Made by a program: the position numbers and the translations under genes. DNA of 40,838 nucleotides from assembly GCA_031268335.1 (NCBI GenBank), contig JAIRXG010000022.1, positions 1 to 40,838 of the forward strand. Reading direction: 5' to 3'. The first letter of the stretch is position 1. Each line of letters begins with the position of its first letter. This DNA comes from Campylobacteraceae bacterium. GTDB lineage: Bacteria > Campylobacterota > Campylobacteria > Campylobacterales > Campylobacteraceae. Under the pieces are notes generated by a model. That model saw only the letters and a program-made list of their open reading frames with translations. It was not told the origin of the DNA and made no database searches. Below are positions 8,041-16,419 of this stretch, piece by piece.

Positions 8041-8130
8041 GTGAGAACCCTAAAGCTTCTTGGAATTCTTATCGCCTTTATTGCAATAATTCTCATTTTT
8101 GAATTAATTTTGGCAAAACTTTTTTCATAA
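8041..8130 (+). CDS. 29-residue single-pass membrane peptide
   Basis: GTG at 8041 preceded by AAAAAGGA at good spacing and a TATAAT box. The reading frame gives (M)RTLKLLGILIAFIAIILIF followed by ELILAKLFS and TAA at 8128-8130. It is almost entirely one transmembrane helix with a positive N-terminus. The stop is 9 bases before the ATG of the esterase, so the two are co-transcribed. I do not recognise a family. It could be a leader peptide setting esterase translation, or a small membrane partner. Confidence 0.55.
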   Translation: MRTLKLLGILIAFIAIILIFELILAKLFS

Positions 8131-8139
8131 AGACAAAAA

Positions 8140-8754
8140 ATGAAAAAGATATTAGCAATTTTTTGTATCGCCGTTTTATTTCTCGTTTTAATAATGAAAA
8201 ACGATGATAAACGCGATATAAGTTCCGATATTCCGATTTTAGCATTTGGAGACAGCATAACTCAAGGTTATGGCGCAAAAGATGACGAAAGCTATCCTTC
8301 GCAACTTTCAAAAATGCTTAATATAAAAGTTATAAACAGTGGAATTTCGGGCGAGGTAAGCAGTTTGGGGCTTGCAAGACTTCCGGGTGTCTTAGCGCAA
8401 TACAAGCCAAAAATCGTCATTTTATGTCATGGCGGAAATGATATATTACGAAAACAAGATTTGCGACTTACAAAACAAAATTTAGCAAAAATGATAGAGT
8501 TGATTCGCGAAAACGGCGCGGAAGTAGTACTGCTCGGCGTACCGACACTGAAAGGTTTTGGCGTAGATACAGCCTCTTTTTATGATGAGTTGGCAGATGA
8601 ATACAATCTTGTGTACGATGATACAACATTGGAAAAAATTATCAAAACGCCCTCTTTAAAATCAGACCAAATACATCCGAACAAAGACGGTTATCTGCTT
8701 TTAGCACAAAATACGGAAAAGTTGCTTAAAAAAAATTTTAACTTCATACCATAA
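8140..8754 (+). CDS. Membrane-anchored SGNH/GDSL esterase (TesA-like)
   Basis: 204 residues. An N-terminal hydrophobic segment (about 1-20) acts as anchor or uncleaved signal. Block I is ILAFGDSITQGYGA (nucleophile Ser near 41). Block II Gly is in SGISGEVSS, block III is CHGGNDILR, and block V is DQIHPNKDGY with the catalytic Asp/His pair. This is the arylesterase/lysophospholipase TesA branch acting on short acyl esters in the periplasm. It follows the small membrane peptide by 9 bases and is convergent with xseA. The physiological substrate is not visible from sequence. Confidence 0.88.
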   Translation: MKKILAIFCIAVLFLVLIMKNDDKRDISSDIPILAFGDSITQGYGAKDDESYPSQLSKMLNIKVINSGISGEVSSLGLARLPGVLAQYKPKIVILCHGGNDILRKQDLRLTKQNLAKMIELIRENGAEVVLLGVPTLKGFGVDTASFYDELADEYNLVYDDTTLEKIIKTPSLKSDQIHPNKDGYLLLAQNTEKLLKKNFNFIP

Positions 8755-9097
8755 AATGACATGTGTATTTTAGTTTTGAATTTTTCTATGCTTACATGTA
8801 TACAAAAAATGTAATAAAGCCAATTAAGCGCTACATGTAAGAGTATTTTATAAAAAATCGACTTCGGATTTTCAAAATTTTCTTTAATCAAACCTATAAA
8901 ATGCGAATTGTACATGTATAGATTGAATGCTGATTGTGTTTTGACTTTTGTAGTCTTAAAGATAATTACACCAAATTCACCGCAAATCTTATCGAAATTA
9001 ATAACCGCTATTCAAAATTTTATCAAATTACTATTTGTTTGTTTTAGGAGTTATATTCAATGCATAATGTATTTTTACTAAACTCTGCATGTAAGGC
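8755..9097. other. Gene-free spacer with a cluster of ACATGT palindromes
   Basis: Between the convergent esterase and xseA genes. It holds four ACATGT sites at 8759, 8794, 8833 and 8912 (spacings 35, 39 and 79) and a near copy GCATGTAAGG at 9088. A short stem AAAATC/GATTTT encloses GACTTCG near 8857-8876 but has no convincing U-run. A 13-codon reading frame with a strong AGGAG lies at 9060-9101. No larger gene is seen. Confidence 0.6.
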
Positions 9098-10351
9098 TTA
9101 AGAGTTAAATTTCACTTTCTTAAGAGCTTTGACGCTTATTTTTACTTTTGGCGTCTGCAGTTCAAAATCATCGCCTTCATTTATAGTTTCCAAAGCCATT
9201 TTTCTGGAATTTTTCACCACTTGCGCAAACCCCTCTTTGCTCTCTTTGCTGGGTTCTTTTAGGATATATGTATTTTGAAAGCTTTTGAGTAGGTTTTCTT
9301 TTAGATTTATTGCGCTAAAAACTTTCGCTTCAAATAAATAAAAAAACTCTTTCAAAATTTGTGTTTTGTGCGAAAACAGATTTTGAGAAGCATTGTTAAA
9401 CAGATTACGCAATGTTTCAAACTGCATTATCTGTAATTTAAATCTTTCTTTAAGCGAATTTTTTTTGTATAACTCTTGCAAATAGTTCAAATGCTCTGTC
9501 TTTTGCAATAACATTTTTCTTGCTATACCTGTAAATTGCATCATTTTAAAATCAATCGTTTGTTTGAGTTCATTTTGTTCGGGCAATATAAGTTCCATGG
9601 CGGCTGATGGCGTAGGTGCTCTTAAATCCGCTACAAAATCGCTAATAACATAATCTATCTCATGTCCCACAGCCGAAACTATAGGAGTTTTTGCATCAAA
9701 TATCGCTTGCGCTACAACTTCTTCGTTAAACGCCCATAAATCCTCTATGCTTCCACCTCCACGCCCTACTACTATAATATCGCAATTAAGCAAATCTGCT
9801 TTTGCAATACTTTGAGCGATGGAATTTGCCGCTCCCTCACCTTGCACTAAAGACGGCACAAGCAACAATTTTGCTAGCGGCCATCTTTTGTTGGCAACTT
9901 GCAACATATCGTGCCACGCCGCTCCTGTAGACGAAGTTACGACAGCGATATTTGAGGGAAATTTCGGTAATCTCTTTTTGTTTTCGAAATAACCGTTTTT
10001 TTCAAGTTTCGCTTTCAGTTGCTCATACGCTTTTGCCAATGCGCCTTCGCCTGAAAGTTCTATATAAACACAATTTATTTGATAAGAGCCTCTTGGGGCA
10101 TAAACGCTGATGCTTCCGTTGATAGTTATGCTCATACCCTCTTCAAGTTGAAATTTTAATCCTTTGGTGTTGCCTTTAAACATAACACATGATATGGAAG
10201 ATTCTGCGTCTTTGAGCGTAAAATATATATGTCCGGCGGCATGATAAATAGGGCGCGAAATTTCGCCCTGCACTTTCACATGTAAAAATGTGCTCTCCAA
10301 AAGAGCTTGTACTTGACGGTTTAGTTCGGCTACGCTCTGCGGTTTTAGCAT
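9098..10351 (-). CDS. xseA: Exodeoxyribonuclease VII large subunit
   Basis: 417 residues. An N-terminal OB-fold (about 1-105, SVAELNRQVQALLESTFLHVKVQGEIS) is followed by the catalytic domain with VVTSSTGAAWHDM, VGRGGGSIEDLWAFN and SAVGHEIDYVISDFVADLRAPTPSAA, all XseA hallmarks. A long coiled coil follows (about 255-370). With XseB it degrades single-stranded DNA to oligonucleotides. XseB is not in the window. The start overlaps the end of menG by 7 bases, so the two are coupled. Confidence 0.95.
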   Translation of the reverse strand: MLKPQSVAELNRQVQALLESTFLHVKVQGEISRPIYHAAGHIYFTLKDAESSISCVMFKGNTKGLKFQLEEGMSITINGSISVYAPRGSYQINCVYIELSGEGALAKAYEQLKAKLEKNGYFENKKRLPKFPSNIAVVTSSTGAAWHDMLQVANKRWPLAKLLLVPSLVQGEGAANSIAQSIAKADLLNCDIIVVGRGGGSIEDLWAFNEEVVAQAIFDAKTPIVSAVGHEIDYVISDFVADLRAPTPSAAMELILPEQNELKQTIDFKMMQFTGIARKMLLQKTEHLNYLQELYKKNSLKERFKLQIMQFETLRNLFNNASQNLFSHKTQILKEFFYLFEAKVFSAINLKENLLKSFQNTYILKEPSKESKEGFAQVVKNSRKMALETINEGDDFELQTPKVKISVKALKKVKFNS

Positions 10352-11064
10352 TTTTTGGCAATTACTAAAGTGGATATATTCATGGAAAAACTTTTAGCAT
10401 AGCAAGTCTCAAATCCAACATCCAAAAGCTCTTCTTGCAACATAGAAGAGGTCAAAAATCCATCTATGGATGAGGGCAGATATTTATACGCTTCATAATT
10501 TTTTGAGATACATCCGCCAACAAAGGGTAAAATTTTATTTAAATAAAACCGTTTTATCTTTTGTAAAAATCCGTTTTTGCTCTCTTTGGTAAATTCCAAA
10601 ATAACCACAAAGCCGCCTTTTTTCACGATTCTTGCAAACTCTTTGAAAGCTTCTTTGCGCTTTAGAACGTTTCGTATGCCATAACTTATGCTAACTATAT
10701 CAGCGCATTCGTTTGGAAGAGGAATGTCATCCGCACCTGCTTTAATAAAATCAAAACCTTTGAATTTTTTTTTGGCGATATTTAACATTTGCGATGATGG
10801 GTCAACTCCCAAAATCCTTTTAATATCAATGCCTTTTTTACATGAGCGTTTTTGCCAAAAGCTTATCATATCGCCTGTGCCACAAGCAACATCCACTATC
10901 ATTTTTATCTCTTTTTGACCAAGCTTGTCAAAAGCTATATCGCACGCTTTTTTACGCCATGACACATCTATACCCATACTCAAAACTCTATTTGCCCTAT
11001 CATATGTTGAGGCTATATCGTCAAACATTTGTACAATTTTGACTTGTTTGTTATCAATATCCAA
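10345..11064 (-). CDS. menG: Demethylmenaquinone methyltransferase (UbiE/MenG)
   Basis: 239 residues. SAM-binding motif I is IVDVACGTGD near residue 58; other family marks are SMGIDVSWRKKA near 30, ISYGIRNVLKRKEAFKEFARIVKKGG near 130-155, and LEFTKES. It carries out the last step of menaquinone synthesis, C-methylation of demethylmenaquinone. In a futalosine-pathway organism the menaquinone role is expected, not ubiquinone. The start is TTG 11064 with AAAGGA upstream. xseA follows with an overlap. Works with mqnC and the mqnF-like gene of this window. Confidence 0.92.
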   Translation of the reverse strand: MDIDNKQVKIVQMFDDIASTYDRANRVLSMGIDVSWRKKACDIAFDKLGQKEIKMIVDVACGTGDMISFWQKRSCKKGIDIKRILGVDPSSQMLNIAKKKFKGFDFIKAGADDIPLPNECADIVSISYGIRNVLKRKEAFKEFARIVKKGGFVVILEFTKESKNGFLQKIKRFYLNKILPFVGGCISKNYEAYKYLPSSIDGFLTSSMLQEELLDVGFETCYAKSFSMNISTLVIAKKC

Positions 11065-11195
11065 AAATAGATCCTTTAAAAAAATTCAATAATATCTTTG
11101 CATTAAAATAAAAAATTTTAAATTAGTTTGGCTTCACAGAATGATACCATATCTTTCCGACGTGAGTATGAATCTTAATTGATTTTGAGAACAAT
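11065..11195. other. Intergenic spacer menG/cytochrome c
   Basis: 131 bases, AT-rich, downstream of the cytochrome c gene and upstream of menG. On the minus strand it carries the menG leader with AAAGGATC. No terminator hairpin stands out. Confidence 0.4.
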
Positions 11196-11630
11196 CTAGC
11201 GGTTGAGATTTGTGACAACATTTATATTTCTTTGGTTTGCATTAGCAACACTATCTTGACTCAAAGAAATGTTTGTAGAACCCTCTGCGCCCATTGTTAC
11301 AAATGCGGAAATAATATATGCCAACACAGCTTCATACTCTTCTTTGCTTACGGCAGATATTTGTTTGTGCATAGTCCCGGACGCGCCGCCTATACCTTGC
11401 ATTTTTTTGTCAGACAATACTTTAAGTCTATCAGCCATTTCACTAGCAGTAAGTTCCGTTAATTTTCTACTTACACCAAAAGCTTTCACATCGCCCGAAG
11501 GCCCGTGACAGCCAATACACCTTTTTTTATAAACTTCCTGACCTTTTGAGATGGAATTATCTTGTGAAAACAAAAAACAATTTGATAAGAAAAATATAAC
11601 CATAATGCATTTTAAAAATCTGTTTTTCAT
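11196..11630 (-). CDS. Small periplasmic c-type cytochrome
   Basis: 144 residues with an N-terminal signal peptide (to about residue 22, ending FLFSQ). A single heme site CIGCH (Cys38, Cys41, His42) is followed by GPSGDVKAFGVSRKLTELTASE, a class I cytochrome c pattern. Met residues in KKMQG and GTMHK are candidate distal ligands. The last 40 residues are Asn/Ser-rich and lie beyond the usual cytochrome fold. It is likely an electron carrier in the periplasm downstream of menaquinol oxidation. It is a monocistronic unit with a promoter near 11663-11668. Confidence 0.85.
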   Translation of the reverse strand: MKNRFLKCIMVIFFLSNCFLFSQDNSISKGQEVYKKRCIGCHGPSGDVKAFGVSRKLTELTASEMADRLKVLSDKKMQGIGGASGTMHKQISAVSKEEYEAVLAYIISAFVTMGAEGSTNISLSQDSVANANQRNINVVTNLNR

Positions 11631-11649
11631 ATTTAAAAACCCTATTTTA

Positions 11650-11668
11650 TTAGCTAAAGCTAATTATA
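11650..11668 (-). promoter_or_regulatory. Cytochrome c promoter with overlapping inverted repeat
   Basis: On the minus strand TATAAT (11668-11663) is followed at once by an inverted repeat TTAGCT-TT-AGCTAA (11663-11650), about where transcription would begin. The ATG is 20 bases further. The repeat is a plausible operator; no regulator is known to me for this sequence. Confidence 0.35.
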
Positions 11669-11753
11669 ATATAATAAGAATAACAGATAAAAGCTTAAAT
11701 CAATATATTTAATAAGAAATCATTGATTTTTTTCACGCATAAAATGTTTGTCA

Positions 11754-12755
11754 TCAATCAACGGTTTGTTTATACCAGCAGAACAAATCATCTCCTACAT
11801 TTGAACTATAAATAAGCTTTAAATTCAAATCTATCTTTACTCTCTGTTTTCCTTTGCTCGAAAATGAATTACTATAAAAAATTAAAAACCAATTAACTTT
11901 ATCTTTCATAGTTTGCAAAAAGTTACTACCGCCCTCCACCATGATATTTTTATACTTTTTTGGAAAATCAAGACTATTTTGCATAATAACATTTCTGCTT
12001 TTAACATTAAATAGCGGGGCGTTTTTCTCTGTTGCTTTTTGTGTGCATATAAGCACATCGGGCGCTTTTCCGTTTACCAACCTTGAATCAAGCGTAGGTT
12101 TATCGCTGCGTAAAGTTTCTCCGCCGATAACTATTAAGTCGCAAACGTCTCTTAACCTATGCGTAAATTCTCTCGAATCAATAGAAGTTATAGTGCCATT
12201 ATCGTAACTACCATCCAATCTCATTGCAAGTTTAAAAAATGAAAAACTCCCTTTTTGCCATAATAAAAAAGGTTCTATTAACTCTTTGCACTCTTTTTCA
12301 CAAACTCCAGCTATAACTTCAAGACCTGTTTTTTGGAGTATTTCACTCCCGCCTCTTGCTTTTTTGGTATTATCCCTGGCGCCTATAACAACTCTTTTTA
12401 CATGTAAAGCACAAAGTAATTCCGCGCAAGAAGGCGTTAAACCTTGATGGGAACAAGGTTCAAGAGTAACATAAAAAGTGGAGTCTTTTAGTAAATTTTG
12501 ATGATTTTGCAATATAAAGGCATGCAGTTCATTTGGACTTTGCGGAAATTTTAAAAGCGGATTTAGTTGTGCTAAGGCTTCCCTAGAAGCTTCAAGTTCT
12601 GCGTGAGCAAAACCAGCTTTTTTATGAGCAGCTACGGATAAAATGGCACCGTTTTTGTCCGTAATGACACAACCTACGGCTGGATTTGGATATGTTAAAC
12701 CTTGATATTTCCAAGCCTCACTTATAGCCAAAAGCATATAAAATTCATTTACCAT
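11754..12755 (-). CDS. ribD: Bifunctional riboflavin deaminase/reductase RibD
   Basis: 333 residues. The N-terminal deaminase domain has HAELEAS (His51, Glu53) and PCSHQGLTPSC (Cys101, Cys110) as zinc ligands and proton shuttle. The C-terminal reductase domain (about 165-333) contains KLAMRLDGS and VIGGETLRSDKPTLDSR and VEGGSNF. It deaminates and then reduces the pyrimidine intermediate in riboflavin synthesis. It overlaps the end of rimP by 7 bases and is the last gene of the lpxC-infB run. Confidence 0.92.
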   Translation of the reverse strand: MVNEFYMLLAISEAWKYQGLTYPNPAVGCVITDKNGAILSVAAHKKAGFAHAELEASREALAQLNPLLKFPQSPNELHAFILQNHQNLLKDSTFYVTLEPCSHQGLTPSCAELLCALHVKRVVIGARDNTKKARGGSEILQKTGLEVIAGVCEKECKELIEPFLLWQKGSFSFFKLAMRLDGSYDNGTITSIDSREFTHRLRDVCDLIVIGGETLRSDKPTLDSRLVNGKAPDVLICTQKATEKNAPLFNVKSRNVIMQNSLDFPKKYKNIMVEGGSNFLQTMKDKVNWFLIFYSNSFSSKGKQRVKIDLNLKLIYSSNVGDDLFCWYKQTVD

Positions 12756-13159
12756 TCAAAATAGGTTCTTGCCTTTTTTATATTTTGATATAAGATTTTA
12801 TCTTCGCCTATTTCCACACAATCATCATCTGCGTTTTTTATTACGCCTTCTACGCTTTTTTCGTTGTCTAATTTTATTTTTACTTTTTCTCCGATAGAAG
12901 CTTTAAAATGTTTTGGCAATTTCAAATTTCGCTCGATTCCGGGAGAACTTACTTCAAAATAGTAGTGTCCGTTAACAGGCGGATTCAAATCAAAAATAGG
13001 AGAGAGTATTCTGCTGACCTCTTCACATTTTCCCAAATTTATACCATCTTTTGAAGTTATAAGAACACGAAAAATTTTATGTCCGTTTTCAATAACATTT
13101 TCCGTATCATAGAGTTTTGCACCGCAATTTTCTATCAATTTTTCTATATTTTCATTCAC
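12749..13159 (-). CDS. rimP: Ribosome maturation factor RimP
   Basis: 136 residues with the two-domain RimP form: N-terminal part with the NLGKCEEVSRILSPIFD stretch and the signature YFEVSSPGIERNLKLPKHF, then a small SH3-like C-terminal barrel (IGEKVKIKL... to the end). It assists 30S subunit maturation. Overlaps with rbfA upstream and ribD downstream show translational coupling. The rbfA-rimP-infB association is widely conserved. Confidence 0.92.
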   Translation of the reverse strand: MNENIEKLIENCGAKLYDTENVIENGHKIFRVLITSKDGINLGKCEEVSRILSPIFDLNPPVNGHYYFEVSSPGIERNLKLPKHFKASIGEKVKIKLDNEKSVEGVIKNADDDCVEIGEDKILYQNIKKARTYFEW

Positions 13160-13517
13160 TGCTATTCAACCCTTTTTCTATTTTCTTGAATAATCTATCC
13201 ATACGATTTTGTTCTTCAAGAAGATTGTCAAAGCGAAATGTAAGATTTGGCGCACGAAACCAACCCTCTTGAGTAGCGCAATAATTTTGAATATATTTTT
13301 TAACTTTGCTTAATTTTGTATATATTTGCGATATTTCACTTTCGGTAAATAAAATTTTATCAAGGTATACTTCGGCGTCATAACGCCCTTTATGACATAC
13401 AACGTCCGTAACGCAAAGTCCCACAAGTTGTTCGTCTTCAAGTTCGGACAATGCTTGCGGAATAAGCTCTTTTAGTATACTTTCAACCCTTTTTAGCTTG
13501 ACATCTTGCTGTTTCAT
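13152..13517 (-). CDS. rbfA: Ribosome-binding factor A
   Basis: 121 residues. The KH-type core is visible in RVESILKELIPQALSEL, VTDVVCHKGRYDAEVYL and the C-terminal APNLTFRFDNLLEEQNRMDRLFKKI, the last being the typical RbfA helix. It binds the 30S subunit during 16S rRNA processing. The start lies inside the end of infB (4-base overlap) and the stop overlaps rimP. Confidence 0.93.
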   Translation of the reverse strand: MKQQDVKLKRVESILKELIPQALSELEDEQLVGLCVTDVVCHKGRYDAEVYLDKILFTESEISQIYTKLSKVKKYIQNYCATQEGWFRAPNLTFRFDNLLEEQNRMDRLFKKIEKGLNSSE

Positions 13518-16150
13518 AAAACTGCTTGTTCCTCTACATGTTTAAAGCTTTCTATAAAATCTCCAACTTTAATATCGTTATAGCTTTGTATGCCTATGCC
13601 GCACTCAAAACCTTTTGTAACATCTTTGGCATCATCTTTAAAACGTTTTAAAGAAGAGATTGTACCCTCAAAAACAACAATTCCATCTCGTATAACTCTA
13701 ACTTTAGCGCCTCTGTTGATAGAGCCGTCTGTTACCATACAACCTGCAATAGCGCCGACTTTAGGAACTACAAATACTTCTTTAACCTGTGCTTGTCCTA
13801 AATTTTCCTCTCTTATGATAGGCGACATAAGCCCGCTTAAAATACCTTTTACATCATCTATCAGATTGTAAATAATATTGTATGTTTTTATCTCTACCCC
13901 AAGAGCTTTGGCTTTTTCTTTCACGATTCCGGTAGGCCGCACGTTAAAACCCAAAATTACACTATTTGTACTGGCTGAAGCAAGCGTTATATCACTCTCG
14001 CTAATACCGCCTATACCACTGTGAATGATATTGATTTTTGTCTCTTCGTTGCGAAGTTTTTCCAAACTGCCTTTAATGGCCTCGAGGCTGCCGCCGACAT
14101 CGGCTTTCACAATAACAGGCAATGCTTTTAATTCGCCTTCCGCTATCATGGCTCCAAGTTCGTCTATAGTAACTTTTGTAGATCTTGACAACTCTTTTTG
14201 ACGCAAATATTCAGCTCTTTTATTTGCATATTCTCTTGCGATTTTATCATTAGCTACTTTAACCACAGTCTCGCCCGCCAAAGGAACTTCGCTAAGTCCT
14301 ATTATAATTCCAGGTTCTCCCGGATGGATAGCTTCTATATTTTGTCCGGATGCATTCAATAAAGCTCTTACTTTACCGTACGCAACACCCGCTACAACCG
14401 TATTTCCAACCCTTAAAGTTCCGTTTCTTACAATTACAGTAGCGATAGGACCCCTGCCTTTTTCCATAGATCCTTCTATAACTGTGGCTTTAGCATCTCT
14501 TGCGGTATCCGCTTTAAGCTCCATAATTTCCGATTGAAGCAAAATAACATCTAAAAGATGCTCTATGCCTTCTCCTGTTTTTGCCGATACATATGCAAAT
14601 TCATACTCTCCGCCCCAATCTATAGGTAAAATACCAACTTCTGCCAATTGGCTTTTAGCTTGGTCCGGATTCGCCGTGGGCTTGTCTATTTTATTCATTG
14701 CAACAATCATAGGAACTTTCGCCGCTTTTGCATGTGAGATAGCTTCTAAAGTCTGTGGCTTCACACCATCATCTGCTGCAACAACTATAACTACTATGTC
14801 TGTCACTTGCGCGCCTCTTGCTCTCATCTCAGTAAAGGCTTCGTGACCGGGAGTATCTATGAACGTGATTTTTTTACCGTCTTTTTCTATCATGTAAGCG
14901 CCCACATGTTGCGTTATACCGCCTGCCTCGCCGCTTGCAACGCTTGCGTTTCTAATATAATCCAAAAGCGATGTTTTGCCATGGTCCACATGTCCCATTA
15001 TAGTAATTACCGGCACGCGACTCTCTAAATCTTTACTGTTCTCTTCATCATAAGCCTTAACATAATCAAACTCTTCTTGCTCATTTACAACATTTATCTC
15101 TATGCCAAACTCTTCGGCTAAAATCTCTATAGCGTCTTTGTCTAGAAAATCATTCTTGGTAACCATAACGCCAAGTCCAAACAGTATTTTTATAATCTCT
15201 GAAGGTTGCTTACTCATCTTTTGAGCAAATTCGTAAACTCTAACCTCTTCTGGTATCTGCACGATTTTAACTTCGGGCGCATTTTTGTCTTCAACCCTTT
15301 TTTTATGTTTTTTAAAACTTTTTCTCTGTATGCCTTGATCCAGAAACGGATTGTGTTTTATTGTTTTTACTTGAGATGTAATTTGGCTTTTTTGCTCTTC
15401 ATCGTGTCTTTCAAGCTTAATCGTAAAGTCGGGTAATACAACCATATCTTCTTCTATATCATAGTTACTATCACTCAAATTCCTATCCAAAAGCAAGTCT
15501 ATTTTAGAGCCTTCCTCTTTTTTGGCAGCAATTGTTTTTTTAGGTTTTTTCTTTTTGCCGCGAATTTCGCTTAATTGTTGCATATTTGCCGCCATGTTGA
15601 CGAACATAGACTCCAAAGATGGCATGACTTTAGAGGTGGTTTCGCTTTTTTGCGCAACAAGCTGTTGTTCTATAATCTCATCTTTTTTCTTTTTAACAAA
15701 TACAAGCCCTCTTCTTTGCTTTAAGCTAACTTCTGCCAAAGATTCGCGCACTACCGGCTGTTGAGTTTTTTGCGCTTGTATATCTTCTTGTTTTAGTCTG
15801 ATGGGTTGAGCGCTTTTTACATGTTCTTTTTTTTGTTCTTCTTGATCTTGTTTGTGTTCAACATTTTGCGTTTTTGGCTTCTCTTGAATCTCTTGTTTTT
15901 TGGGTTTTTCTTGTTTAGGCTGCACTTTTTTTTCTTTAGGCTCTCTCTTTTCTTTAGTAACCTCTTTTTTTTGCAGGCTATCATCTTCGCCTTTTAAAAT
16001 AAAATTCACAAGTCTTTCGGCTTCTTCAACACTTAAAGTGCTAGATGGGGCTTTAACGTCAAACTTTAATAATAAAGCTTTTTCTATAACATCTTTATTG
16101 CTAAAGCCAAGCTCACTTGCTATGTCTACAATCTTTACCTTTTCAACCAT
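13514..16150 (-). CDS. infB: Translation initiation factor IF-2
   Basis: 878 residues. A long charged, repetitive Lys/Glu/Gln N-terminal region (about 55-280) follows a short IF2N domain (1-55, EKVKIVDIASELGFSNKDVIEKA), and a second IF2N copy is near 305-355. The GTPase domain has GHVDHGKTS (near 387), DTPGHE (near 433) and NKID (near 487). Domains II, III and C2 follow to the end. It places initiator tRNA on the ribosome. It overlaps ylxR (8 bases) and rbfA (4 bases). Four ACATGT palindromes lie in this gene, one of them in the conserved Gly-His-Val just before the P-loop. Confidence 0.96.
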   Translation of the reverse strand: MVEKVKIVDIASELGFSNKDVIEKALLLKFDVKAPSSTLSVEEAERLVNFILKGEDDSLQKKEVTKEKREPKEKKVQPKQEKPKKQEIQEKPKTQNVEHKQDQEEQKKEHVKSAQPIRLKQEDIQAQKTQQPVVRESLAEVSLKQRRGLVFVKKKKDEIIEQQLVAQKSETTSKVMPSLESMFVNMAANMQQLSEIRGKKKKPKKTIAAKKEEGSKIDLLLDRNLSDSNYDIEEDMVVLPDFTIKLERHDEEQKSQITSQVKTIKHNPFLDQGIQRKSFKKHKKRVEDKNAPEVKIVQIPEEVRVYEFAQKMSKQPSEIIKILFGLGVMVTKNDFLDKDAIEILAEEFGIEINVVNEQEEFDYVKAYDEENSKDLESRVPVITIMGHVDHGKTSLLDYIRNASVASGEAGGITQHVGAYMIEKDGKKITFIDTPGHEAFTEMRARGAQVTDIVVIVVAADDGVKPQTLEAISHAKAAKVPMIVAMNKIDKPTANPDQAKSQLAEVGILPIDWGGEYEFAYVSAKTGEGIEHLLDVILLQSEIMELKADTARDAKATVIEGSMEKGRGPIATVIVRNGTLRVGNTVVAGVAYGKVRALLNASGQNIEAIHPGEPGIIIGLSEVPLAGETVVKVANDKIAREYANKRAEYLRQKELSRSTKVTIDELGAMIAEGELKALPVIVKADVGGSLEAIKGSLEKLRNEETKINIIHSGIGGISESDITLASASTNSVILGFNVRPTGIVKEKAKALGVEIKTYNIIYNLIDDVKGILSGLMSPIIREENLGQAQVKEVFVVPKVGAIAGCMVTDGSINRGAKVRVIRDGIVVFEGTISSLKRFKDDAKDVTKGFECGIGIQSYNDIKVGDFIESFKHVEEQAVL

Positions 16151-16397
16151 CAGATATTGTCTCCTTAAAATTTTCGCCGTTTTGATACGGCAAAGTTAGG
16201 TTGTATTTTTGATTAATTGTTTTTATAAGCTTCTGCTGGTTTTTGTTTAAGCATACTTCGCAAATATAAAAACTCCTCCCGTCTCTCTCAAATGTCCTTA
16301 GAATACCGTCTTTAATTTGAAATCTATGAAGAGACTTTTTTGCCAAACGACTTTTGCAAACTATGCACATACGTACGGGAATATTTTTTTCGCCCAT
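16143..16397 (-). CDS. YlxR-family RNA-binding protein (DUF448)
   Basis: 84 residues from the chosen ATG at 16397 (MGEKNIPVRMCIVCKSRL). A longer reading to 16460 would run into thrB and adds sequence unlike the family. The conserved pattern RMCIVCKSRLAKKSLHRFQI, then GRSFYICEVCLNK, shows the two CxxC pairs of YlxR. It sits directly before infB, its usual place in bacteria. The family binds RNA or nucleoid-associated targets; the precise role is unsettled. On the minus strand GGTATAAT just before the ATG resembles a -10 box but could be chance. Confidence 0.85.
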   Translation of the reverse strand: MGEKNIPVRMCIVCKSRLAKKSLHRFQIKDGILRTFERDGRSFYICEVCLNKNQQKLIKTINQKYNLTLPYQNGENFKETISDG

Positions 16398-16419
16398 ATT
16401 ATACCAAAATTTCTTTTTA

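Noticed and set aside
8857..8876. Hairpin AAAATC/GATTTT as terminator of the SGNH esterase gene
   Set aside because: Only 6 A/T-rich base pairs, over 100 bases after the stop, and no U-run; too weak to call.
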